Positions 42,077 through 50,168 of a stretch of 64,000 nucleotides of DNA are shown piece after piece. Position 1 is the first letter of the stretch. Each line of letters opens with the position of its first letter. Origin of the DNA: Burkholderia pseudomultivorans. GTDB lineage: Bacteria > Pseudomonadota > Gammaproteobacteria > Burkholderiales > Burkholderiaceae. Position numbers and translations under genes: made by a program. The DNA is taken from contig NZ_CP013377.1 in NCBI RefSeq assembly GCF_001718415.1, forward strand, positions 372,001 to 436,000, written 5' to 3'. The notes under the pieces are model-generated. The model worked only from the letters and a program-made list of their open reading frames with translations. It made no database searches and was not told where the DNA came from.

Positions 42077-43588
42077 ATGCAATTCAACGACATTCTTGCT
42101 GCGCTCGACATCGATCTCGCCCAGTGGAAAGGCAGCGCGCTGACCGCGCGCTCGCCGCTCGACGGCGCGACGCTCGCGACGCTGGCGGTCGACACGCCCG
42201 CCGACGCCGAGCGCAAGATCGACGCCGCGCACGACGCATTCCTCAAATGGCGCACGGTGCCCGCGCCGGTGCGCGGCGAGCTCGTACGCGTGTTCGGCAA
42301 CGTGCTGCGCGAGCACAAGGCCGCGCTCGGCCGTCTCGTCACGCTCGAGGCCGGCAAGATCACGTCGGAAGGCCTCGGCGAAGTGCAGGAAATGATCGAC
42401 ATCTGCGACTTCGCGGTCGGCCTGTCGCGCCAGCTCTACGGCCTGACGATCGCGTCGGAGCGCCCGGGCCACCGGATGATGGAAACGTGGCACCCGATCG
42501 GCGTGTGCGGCGTGATCTCGGCGTTCAACTTCCCGGTCGCCGTATGGGCGTGGAATGCGGCGCTCGCGTTCGTGTGCGGCGACCCGGTCGTGTGGAAGCC
42601 GTCGGAAAAGACGCCGCTCACCGCGATCGCGTGCCACGTACTGCTCGGCAAGGCGCTGCGTGAATTCGACAAGACCCATCCGGGCGTGGCGCCGGAAGGC
42701 CTGCATCAACTGGTGCTCGGCATGCGCGACGTCGGCGAGGTGCTGACCTCGTCGAAGAAGGTGCCGGTCGTCAGCGCGACGGGCAGCGTGCGGATGGGCA
42801 CGGAAGTCGCGAAGGTGCTGAGCCAGCGTCTCGCGCGCGGCATCCTCGAACTCGGCGGCAACAACGGCATGATCGTCGCGCCGAGCGCGGATCTCGATCT
42901 CGTCGTGCGCGCGGTCACGTTCGCGGCGGTCGGCACGGCCGGCCAGCGCTGCACGACGCTGCGCCGCCTGATCGTCCATCGCAGCATCGTCGACCAGCTG
43001 CTGCCGCGCATCGAGAAGGCCTACGCGTCGGTGAAGGTCGGCAATCCGCTCGAGGAAGGCACGCTGGTCGGCCCGCTGGTCGACCGCGCGTCGTTCGACG
43101 CGATGCAGAAGGCGCTGGCCGATGCGCGCGAGCAGGGCGGCGAGGTGAAGGGCGGCGAGCGCGTCGACGTCGGTCATGCGGATGCGTACTACGTGCGCCC
43201 GGCACTGGTCCGGATGCCGAAGCAGTCGGCGGTGGTCGAGCGCGAGACCTTCGCGCCGATCCTCTACGTGATGGTCTACGACGACTTCGACGACGCAATT
43301 GCGGTGCACAACGCGGTGCCGCAGGGCCTGTCGTCGGCGATCTTCACGAACGACATGCGCGAGGCCGAGCAGTTCATGTCGGCGGCCGGCAGCGACTGCG
43401 GGATCGTCAACGTGAACATCGGCACGAGCGGCGCGGAGATCGGCGGCGCGTTCGGCGGCGAGAAGGAAACGGGCGGTGGCCGCGAGTCGGGCTCGGATGC
43501 GTGGAAGGCCTACATGCGCCGCGCGACGAACACGATCAACTACAGCCGTCAACTGCCGCTCGCGCAGGGCGTGAAGTTCGACGTGTAA
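42077..43588 (+). CDS. amaB: ALDH7-type semialdehyde dehydrogenase, AmaB-like
   Basis: This 503-residue aldehyde dehydrogenase has the catalytic Cys292 in GQRCTTLRR and Glu258 in LELGGNN, with oxyanion Asn in SAFNFPVAVW. It resembles the ALDH7/antiquitin group that oxidises alpha-aminoadipate semialdehyde (piperideine-6-carboxylate) to aminoadipate. ATG 42077 follows GAAGAGGAAGTG. With the divergent permease and FAD oxidase it completes the pipecolate branch of lysine breakdown. A distinct semialdehyde is possible, but ALDH7 membership looks secure. Confidence 0.82.
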   Translation: MQFNDILAALDIDLAQWKGSALTARSPLDGATLATLAVDTPADAERKIDAAHDAFLKWRTVPAPVRGELVRVFGNVLREHKAALGRLVTLEAGKITSEGLGEVQEMIDICDFAVGLSRQLYGLTIASERPGHRMMETWHPIGVCGVISAFNFPVAVWAWNAALAFVCGDPVVWKPSEKTPLTAIACHVLLGKALREFDKTHPGVAPEGLHQLVLGMRDVGEVLTSSKKVPVVSATGSVRMGTEVAKVLSQRLARGILELGGNNGMIVAPSADLDLVVRAVTFAAVGTAGQRCTTLRRLIVHRSIVDQLLPRIEKAYASVKVGNPLEEGTLVGPLVDRASFDAMQKALADAREQGGEVKGGERVDVGHADAYYVRPALVRMPKQSAVVERETFAPILYVMVYDDFDDAIAVHNAVPQGLSSAIFTNDMREAEQFMSAAGSDCGIVNVNIGTSGAEIGGAFGGEKETGGGRESGSDAWKAYMRRATNTINYSRQLPLAQGVKFDV

Positions 43589-43625
43589 GGCGACGCGCCC
43601 GGAAGGGCGCTGCGCGTCAATGCCA

Positions 43626-43658
43626 AAGGCCGGTTGCCGCGATGCGGCGACCGGCCTT
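43626..43658. terminator. bidirectional terminator between amaB and the MscS gene
   Basis: A 15-pair stem (AAGGCCGGTTGCCGC / GCGGCGACCGGCCTT, one G-T pair) closes on a three-base loop, with a T-rich flank on the right and A-rich on the left. It suits termination of both convergent genes. Confidence 0.85.
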
Positions 43659-43702
43659 CTTCGTTGCGGGGAAGCGATGCGCGCCGGCGGCGCGCGCCGC
43701 GC

Positions 43703-46153
43703 TCAGGCGCCGTCGGCTGAAGGCATGTTCTGCACGACCAGCATCTGCGGGCTCGACAGCGTGATGCCGGCCGCGCGCAGCTGCTTCAGGATCTCGAACA
43801 GCAGGTCACTCTTCGTCGAACCGGCGATCCGCGGGCTCGACACGTAGCCCGTCACGCTCAGCGTGATGCCGTCCGGCGCGAGCTGGCTGAACGTGACCGA
43901 CGGCGCGGGCTTTTCCAGAATCGCCGGGTGTTCGCGATACGCGTCGAGCAGCAGGTCGCGCACCTGCTCGGGATCGGTATTCAGCGGAAACGTCAGCACC
44001 AGCGTCGCGACGCCCTGCGTGCTGTTGCCCATCGTCACGTTGCGCAGGTTCTGCGAGATCAGCTGCGAGTTCGGCACGATCACGGTCGAGCGATCGCTGA
44101 GCTGGATCTCGGTCGCGCGCACGTTGATGCGGCGAATGTCGCCTTCGACGCCGGCGATGCTGATCATGTCGCCGACCTTCACCGGACGCTCGGTCAGCAG
44201 GATCAGCCCCGACACGAAGTTCTTCACGATCTCCTGCAGGCCGAAGCCGATACCGACCGACAGCGCGCTGACGATCCACGCGAGGTTGTTCCAGCGGACG
44301 CCGAGCAGCCCGAGCGTCATCAGCACGAGCAGCACGTAGCCGACGTTGGTGAACAGCGTGATCAGCGACACGCGCATCCCGGCGTCCATGCCGAGCGCGG
44401 GCATGAACTCGTCGTCGAGCCAGCGGCGCACCGAGCGCAGCAGGTAGAAGCCGATCGCGAAGCCGATCACGGCGTTCATGATCCGGTCGGGCATGATGTT
44501 CAGGCTCTGCAGCCGCTGGCCGCCGACCATCGCGGTCACGCTGTCGAGCAGGTCGCCGGGCGTCGTGCCGAAACCGCCCGTCAGCAGCGCGATCGCCGCG
44601 AGCAGCATCAGCAGGCTGGTGCTGAGGCCCGACAGCACGGTATGCGCCTGTTCGAGATGCTTGTCGTCGAGCGCGAACAGGTGCTTGATCTGCTTGCCGG
44701 TCGACAGGTTCGCCGAGAACAGGCTTTCGCTCGCGTCGCGCATCAGCTGCGTGAGCACGTACACGCTGCACAGCACGATCTCGAACCACACGAGCTCGTA
44801 GGTGATGAAGCGTGCGACCGTGATGTAGCCGATCGCGAGCGCGGCCAGCGACGCGACGATCGCCAGCGTCACGCCGGCGTGGATCAGCCCGGCGAGCGTC
44901 GAGCGCTGCTCGGGCGACTCGCCAGCCGCCGCGAGCGCGCTGCGCACGCGGTTCGAGCGCAACAGCGACGCGCCGACCGTCAGCGCGACGACGAGCGACA
45001 CGATGCCGCGACCGAACAGCGTGACCGACAGGCTCGTGTCGGCGATCCGGTTGATCGACTCGAGCGCGCCGGACACCAGCAGCAGCCCGGCCAGCACGCC
45101 CGGAAACGGCTTCATCGCGAGCGCGACCGGATCGGCGAGCGCCGGCAGCCGCCAGGTCGGATGGTTCGTGCACAGCAGCGCGCGGCCGAGCCCGGCGATC
45201 AGCGCGCAGGTCGCGGCCAGCTTCGCGAACTGGTCCCACAGGTCGGTCATCGCCGGCGTCAGCTCGTAGTGGCGCGCCACCGCGAGGTAGAGGATCTGGA
45301 CCGCGATCGCGGTCGTCAGCAGGGTCGAGACGGCCGTCGACAGCGCCAGCGCGCTGCGGCGCAGGCGCGTCGGCGGCAGGCGGTTCAGGCAGAACCAGGC
45401 GAGCGCGCGTTCGACGAGCCGGCGCCCGCCGCTCCAGACGGCCAGCGCGGCGACCAGCAGCAGCACGGTGATCGTGCGCTGGCCGGGCGTCCACGACGAT
45501 TGCAGCATGTCGCGCAGTTCCGCGTTGAAGTCGGCGAGCCGCTGCACGTCTTCCGGCGACAGGTGGAACAGCGGCAGCCAGAACTGCGCGCCGAAGATGC
45601 TGCCCGAGCGGAACGCGAGCTGATTCTTCAGCAGGCTGCGATGCAGCTTCGCGAACTGGTCGGAAAGGTTCGCGAGATTGGTTTTCTGGTCGGCGGCCTG
45701 CTTCAGCGCCGCATCGATCTGCGTCTTGCGCGCGTTCAGCGCCGCGCGCTGCTGCGCGACGGCCGGCGTTTCGGGCGCGGCGCCCGCGGCGGGCGGCGGC
45801 CCGAGCACGTCGAGCTGCGCCTGGATCTGCGCGCGCTGCGGGACGAGCTCGCCCTGCAGTTTGCCGACCGCGGTACTGAGTTCCTGGGTCGCGTCGTCGA
45901 GCGCGTCGAGCGCCTTGCTGTTGTCGGCGGTCGCCGTCTGTTGCTTGATGCGGTCCTGTTCGACCTGCATCTGCTTCAGCTGCGCAACCGCTTCGGTCAG
46001 CGAAATGGTGGGGGCGGCCGGCGCGCCGACGGCGCTCGCGCCCGGCGCGGACGCCGCCGCCGGAAACGCCGACGCGGTCGCGATCGCCGCGAACTGCAGC
46101 AATGCGATCAGCGCGATCCGGCGTGCGTAGGTGGAGAGTCGTTGTATGGACAT
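43703..46153 (-). CDS. large MscS-family mechanosensitive channel with periplasmic N-domain
   Basis: This 816-residue protein has a signal peptide (about 1-29, cleavage near ASA/FPA) and a coiled-coil-rich periplasmic domain (about 45-205, many Gln/Lys/Glu heptads, resembling the DUF3772 arrangement). About ten membrane segments follow, then the MscS pore and beta domain (about 621-790). The pore helix region is WIVSALSVGIGFGLQEIVKN, followed by LTERPVKVGDMI. It likely opens on hypo-osmotic shock to release solutes. The start at 46153 (MSIQRLSTYARR) gives the signal peptide; the longer upstream frame does not. Confidence 0.88.
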   Translation of the reverse strand: MSIQRLSTYARRIALIALLQFAAIATASAFPAAASAPGASAVGAPAAPTISLTEAVAQLKQMQVEQDRIKQQTATADNSKALDALDDATQELSTAVGKLQGELVPQRAQIQAQLDVLGPPPAAGAAPETPAVAQQRAALNARKTQIDAALKQAADQKTNLANLSDQFAKLHRSLLKNQLAFRSGSIFGAQFWLPLFHLSPEDVQRLADFNAELRDMLQSSWTPGQRTITVLLLVAALAVWSGGRRLVERALAWFCLNRLPPTRLRRSALALSTAVSTLLTTAIAVQILYLAVARHYELTPAMTDLWDQFAKLAATCALIAGLGRALLCTNHPTWRLPALADPVALAMKPFPGVLAGLLLVSGALESINRIADTSLSVTLFGRGIVSLVVALTVGASLLRSNRVRSALAAAGESPEQRSTLAGLIHAGVTLAIVASLAALAIGYITVARFITYELVWFEIVLCSVYVLTQLMRDASESLFSANLSTGKQIKHLFALDDKHLEQAHTVLSGLSTSLLMLLAAIALLTGGFGTTPGDLLDSVTAMVGGQRLQSLNIMPDRIMNAVIGFAIGFYLLRSVRRWLDDEFMPALGMDAGMRVSLITLFTNVGYVLLVLMTLGLLGVRWNNLAWIVSALSVGIGFGLQEIVKNFVSGLILLTERPVKVGDMISIAGVEGDIRRINVRATEIQLSDRSTVIVPNSQLISQNLRNVTMGNSTQGVATLVLTFPLNTDPEQVRDLLLDAYREHPAILEKPAPSVTFSQLAPDGITLSVTGYVSSPRIAGSTKSDLLFEILKQLRAAGITLSSPQMLVVQNMPSADGA

Positions 46154-46559
46154 GGAATGCTTACGATTTGCCGACACTGTCGATTGCCGAACGGCATCCG
46201 CTGGCCGGCGGTTGGCCCGGTAGCATGTTACCGGGGCGCGGCGATGGCGGTCGCGCGGATCGCCGCTGCGATTCGTGGCGGTCGGGGCGGGGCGCGTCGG
46301 CGCGAAATCGTCCCGCGCGCCCCGTGCCGCGGGGCCGGAGGCGGCAGTCGGCACCGGCCGGCGGCGTCGCAGGCGCGGTTCGCGGCGCACGCCGGGCCCG
46401 ACAGACGGTTACGCAATTTACACATTATCGGGCGCGAAAACGCGTGTTCCGGCCCGCACCCGTGACGGCGGGGCGTGCCGGTACAATGCAGCGATGCGCG
46501 CGGCGCACCCCCGACGCCGCCGACAACAACAGACGACACGATCAGGAGACGCATCCAAG
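46154..46559. other. 406-base divergent gap, MscS gene / MFS gene
   Basis: No gene is recognised. TACAAT at 46482-46487 is a plausible -10 box for the MFS gene 70 bases on, but the -35 region is poor. No terminator or strong dyad seen. Confidence 0.4.
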
Positions 46560-47978
46560 ATGGCCTCAACGGACAGCATTCCGCAGGCACCCGCCTTATC
46601 TTCGCCGATCGACGCCGGCTCGATCTCGGCACGCCTCGACCGCCTGCCGCCGACGCGCAGCGTCTGGAAACTCGTCGTGCTGCTGAGCCTCGGCTTCTTC
46701 TTCGAGCTCTACGACCTGCTCTACAGCGGCTACGTCGCGCCGGGCCTCGTGAAAAGCGGCATCCTCAGCGCGACGACGCACGGCCTGTTCGGCACGACGG
46801 GCGTCGCGAGCTTCATCGCCGCGCTGTTCTCCGGGCTGTTCATCGGCACGATCGCGTGCGGCTTTCTCGCCGACCGGTTCGGCCGCCGCGCGATCTTCAC
46901 GTGGTCGCTGCTGTGGTACACGGCCGCCAACGTCGTGATGGCGTTCCAGGACACCGCAGCGGGGCTGAACTTCTGGCGCTTCGTCGTCGGCCTCGGCCTC
47001 GGCGTCGAGATGGTGACGATCGGCACGTACATCTCCGAACTCGTGCCGAAGCAAATTCGCGGCCGCGCGTTCGCGTGCGAGCAGGCGGTCGGCTTCGTCG
47101 CGGTGCCGGTGGTCGCGTTTCTCGCCTATCTGCTGGTGCCGCGCGCGCCGTTCGGCCTCGACGGCTGGCGCTGGGTCGTGCTGATCGGCGCGCATGGCGC
47201 GATCTTCGTCTGGTGGATTCGCCGCGGCTTGCCGGAAAGCCCGCGCTGGCTCGCGCAGCAGGGCCGGCTCGACGAAGCCGATCGCGTGATGCGCGCGCTC
47301 GAGGCGAAGGTCGAGGCCGAGTACGGGCGCCCGCTGCCGGCGCCCGCGCCCGCGCAGCCGGTGACGGAGCGCGGCCGTTTCCGCGACATGTGGGTGTCGC
47401 CGTATCGCAGCCGCACGATCATGATGACGATCTTCAACGTGTTCCAGACGGTCGGCTTCTACGGCTTCGCGAACTGGGTGCCGACGCTGCTGATCAAGCA
47501 GGGCATCACGATCACGTCGAGCCTGATGTATTCGAGCGTGATCGCGCTCGCCGCGCCGATCGGCCCGCTGATCGGCCTCGTGATCGCCGATCGCTTCGAG
47601 CGCAAGTCGGTGATCGTCGCGATGGCCGCGGCCATCATCGTCTGCGGGCTGATGTTCAGCCAGACCACGGTCGGCGCGTTCCTGATCGTGCTCGGCATCG
47701 GCCTCACGCTCGCGAACAACATCATGTCGTACAGCTTCCACGCGTACCAGGCCGAACTGTTCCCGACCTCGATCCGCGCCCGCGCGGTGGGCTTCGTCTA
47801 TTCGTGGAGCCGCTTCTCGGCGATCTTCTCGTCGTTCGTGATCGCGGCCGTGCTCAAGGGGTTCGGCACGGTCGGCGTGTTCGCGTTCATCGCGGGCGCG
47901 ATGGTGATCGTGATGGCCGCGATCGGGCTGATGGGGCCGCGGACCAAGGGCATCGCGCTCGAGACGATTTCCCGCTGA
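46560..47978 (+). CDS. MFS transporter, sugar/organic-acid porter type
   Basis: This 472-residue protein has about 12 membrane segments. TM1 is LVVLLSLGFFFELYDLLYSG, motif A is CGFLADRFGRRAIF, and the loop signature GLPESPRWL sits before the central loop, typical of the sugar-porter/AAHS-like branches. ATG 46560 follows AGGAGACGCATCC. It is monocistronic as far as visible. The substrate is unknown; aromatic acids or sugars are both compatible. Confidence 0.83.
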   Translation: MASTDSIPQAPALSSPIDAGSISARLDRLPPTRSVWKLVVLLSLGFFFELYDLLYSGYVAPGLVKSGILSATTHGLFGTTGVASFIAALFSGLFIGTIACGFLADRFGRRAIFTWSLLWYTAANVVMAFQDTAAGLNFWRFVVGLGLGVEMVTIGTYISELVPKQIRGRAFACEQAVGFVAVPVVAFLAYLLVPRAPFGLDGWRWVVLIGAHGAIFVWWIRRGLPESPRWLAQQGRLDEADRVMRALEAKVEAEYGRPLPAPAPAQPVTERGRFRDMWVSPYRSRTIMMTIFNVFQTVGFYGFANWVPTLLIKQGITITSSLMYSSVIALAAPIGPLIGLVIADRFERKSVIVAMAAAIIVCGLMFSQTTVGAFLIVLGIGLTLANNIMSYSFHAYQAELFPTSIRARAVGFVYSWSRFSAIFSSFVIAAVLKGFGTVGVFAFIAGAMVIVMAAIGLMGPRTKGIALETISR

Positions 47979-48433
47979 AGGCTGCTCGGCGCGTGCGTCG
48001 CGTCGTGCCCCTGGAAGGGGTGGGGCGCGACGCTATTCGGGAAAACTGCATGCCGGAAATCATTCGGGATGCGAACGGAAGGCGCGGCATTCCTCTCGCG
48101 GAAGCGGCCGGGGCGCGGCATGGCCGCGGCGCCATGAGGGTTTAACTTCTAAGCGTGACACGCGATCGCCGAGCAAGCGGCAACGAGTTGAAACAACCGG
48201 TGACGAAACGCAAATTCGTCGCAAAAGCGGGGCTTCATCGCTGCCGATTCTGACGCGGGCGCGTAGAATGAAATATCTGACGACTCTTGTACCGCCATTG
48301 GACCGGACACGTTGCATACGCAAACGGTCTCGCCGCGCAGAGGCGTCGACATCGGCGCACACGATGCGCCGGATGCATCGATGGTTCGCGCGACAGGCGT
48401 GCCGCTCGCCCTGTGCGGCGGCCAGGCCGGCCG
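47979..48433. other. 455-base gap before the L,D-transpeptidase-like gene
   Basis: No gene is recognised. GACGAA (48202-48207) and TTCGTC (48215-48220) form a 6-7-6 dyad, and TAGAAT at 48264-48269 could be a -10 box. The frame open from 48287 is not supported as coding before 48434. Confidence 0.4.
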
Positions 48434-49606
48434 ATGGTTCTCGATCGCATGATGCTTCCCGACCTGACGCGGCGTCGTAACAAGCCGCGCTGCCTGACCC
48501 TCGCAATCGCCACCTGCGTGTGGCTGGCTGCCGTCCCGCCGATTTCCCTGTTGACCGCGCCGGCCGCGCTGGCCGCGTCCGACGCGTCGTCGTCGGCTGC
48601 AGGGGGCTCGTCCGTCGAGTCGCCCGCGTCGGCCGCTTCCCATGCGCACGCGGCTTCCGCCGCGAAACCTGCGTCGGCGGCGTCCGGCGCATCGTCCGCA
48701 TCGCCGGCCTCGGCGGCGTCGCCCGTATCGCCTGCTTCGGCCGCCTCCGCCGCATCCGCCACGCCCGCGAGCGAGGCCGCACCGCCCACGCCGCCGCGCC
48801 GACATCCGCCACTGTCCGCGCAGGAGGCCGAAAGCGCGACCGTGCGCGCGATCGACATGCGCAAGCGGTTCGCGCAGGAAGTCACGCGTCGCCTGAACGT
48901 GCCCGCGAGCGAGCAGCGCGCATATGGCGTGCGGCTGCAGAAGGCGCTCGACGACGCGAACCTCGGCGACCTGGCCGGCGAATACGTGGCGATGGTCGAT
49001 CGCGCGCCGAACGTGCAGGCGATCTTCATCTACTTTCGCGCGACGCCGGCGAATGCGTGGCTGATGATCGGCGCATCGCCGGTCGGCACCGGGCTGCCGG
49101 GCCAGTACGACCATTTCCTGACGCCGCTCGGCGTGTTCCATCACACGCCCGACAACATGGACTTTCGCGCGGAAGGCACGACCAACGAGAACGGCATTCG
49201 CGGCTACGGTCGCCGCGACATGCGCATCTACGATTTCGGCTGGGTGGACGGCGAGCGTGGCTGGGGCAAGGGCGGCACGTCGCAGATGCGCTTCCAGATG
49301 CATGCGACCGATCCCGATCGACTGGAGCCGCTGCTCGGCATCCGGCACTCGAAAGGATGCGTGCGGATCCCCGCGTCGCTGAACACGTTCCTCGACCGGC
49401 ACGGCATTCTCGACGACGACTACCAGGCGCGTGTCGAAGCCGGCAAGTCGTTCTGGGTGCTGCGCGCCGATCGCGACATCACGCCGATCGCCGGCCGCTA
49501 TCTGGTCGTGATCGACAGCGCGCGCAAGACGCGGCCGGCGTGGTCGCCGCTGCCGGGACGCAGCGCATGGTCGAAGGTGCCGAAGGGCGGCGATACGGCG
49601 GATTGA
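48434..49606 (+). CDS. L,D-transpeptidase catalytic-domain protein, Ala/Ser-rich linker
   Basis: This 390-residue exported protein has a signal peptide or anchor (LTLAIATCVWLAAVPPISLL, about 18-37), then a low-complexity Ala/Ser/Pro linker (about 45-117) and a YkuD-like C-terminal domain. The catalytic motif HSKGCVRIP puts the nucleophile at Cys309 with His305; a further His is in FQMHATDPDR. Such enzymes form 3-3 peptidoglycan cross-links or attach proteins to murein. The start at 48434 (MVLDRMMLPD) places the hydrophobic segment near the N-terminus. It is convergent with an NTF2-like gene, and a class A PBP gene is nearby. Confidence 0.8.
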   Translation: MVLDRMMLPDLTRRRNKPRCLTLAIATCVWLAAVPPISLLTAPAALAASDASSSAAGGSSVESPASAASHAHAASAAKPASAASGASSASPASAASPVSPASAASAASATPASEAAPPTPPRRHPPLSAQEAESATVRAIDMRKRFAQEVTRRLNVPASEQRAYGVRLQKALDDANLGDLAGEYVAMVDRAPNVQAIFIYFRATPANAWLMIGASPVGTGLPGQYDHFLTPLGVFHHTPDNMDFRAEGTTNENGIRGYGRRDMRIYDFGWVDGERGWGKGGTSQMRFQMHATDPDRLEPLLGIRHSKGCVRIPASLNTFLDRHGILDDDYQARVEAGKSFWVLRADRDITPIAGRYLVVIDSARKTRPAWSPLPGRSAWSKVPKGGDTAD

Positions 49607-49621
49607 CGCGAACCTGTCGCG

Positions 49622-50068
49622 TCACGGCTGCGGCGCGGGATTCAGGTGATGGCTCAGGTCGCCCGCGAAATCGAACCCGGCGTAGTCGCGGAACGCGAAG
49701 CGCCATGCGCCGTCGACGCGCTCGAACGCATCGTGATAGCGGCCCGCGGCGATCGGCTGCAGCGGCAGTCCTTCGACGGCCTGCAGCACCGTGTAGTACG
49801 AGCGCGCGGTCGCGCGATGCGCGGCTTCGTCGATCTCGATGATCGGGTTGGTCACGACGTGCTTCGTGCGCGGCGTGCCGCACGGGTAGCGCTTCACGCG
49901 CGCGTCGAACAGCGCGAGCAGCGCGTCGGCGTCGATCGGCGGCGCGCCTGCGTGCGTCCTGATGCGCGCATGCCGGAACAGCTCGGCGACGCCCGGCAGG
50001 TCGCCGGCGTCGAGCCGCTCCGCGTAGCGGTACAGCAGGTTCGCGATATCGACGGCGCTCTGGGTCAT
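49622..50068 (-). CDS. SnoaL/NTF2-like family protein
   Basis: This 148-residue protein starts MTQSAVDIANLLYRYAERLD, with a later HVVTNPIIEID segment and YYTVLQ. This is the alpha+beta cone fold of SnoaL-like ring enzymes and uncharacterised NTF2 domains. The ending GRYHDAFERVDGAWRFAFRD is typical. The catalytic role is not assigned. It lies 100 bases from the penicillin-binding protein on the same strand but is not obviously part of it. Confidence 0.72.
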   Translation of the reverse strand: MTQSAVDIANLLYRYAERLDAGDLPGVAELFRHARIRTHAGAPPIDADALLALFDARVKRYPCGTPRTKHVVTNPIIEIDEAAHRATARSYYTVLQAVEGLPLQPIAAGRYHDAFERVDGAWRFAFRDYAGFDFAGDLSHHLNPAPQP

Positions 50069-50168
50069 GCGGCCTCCGTTGCCGGTTGTCGGTGAAGGCG
50101 ATGGTGCGCGGCGGGCGTCGCGCCCGCTTCGTCCAGTTGGACTAATCGAATCGGGCGCCCGCGCGGCG

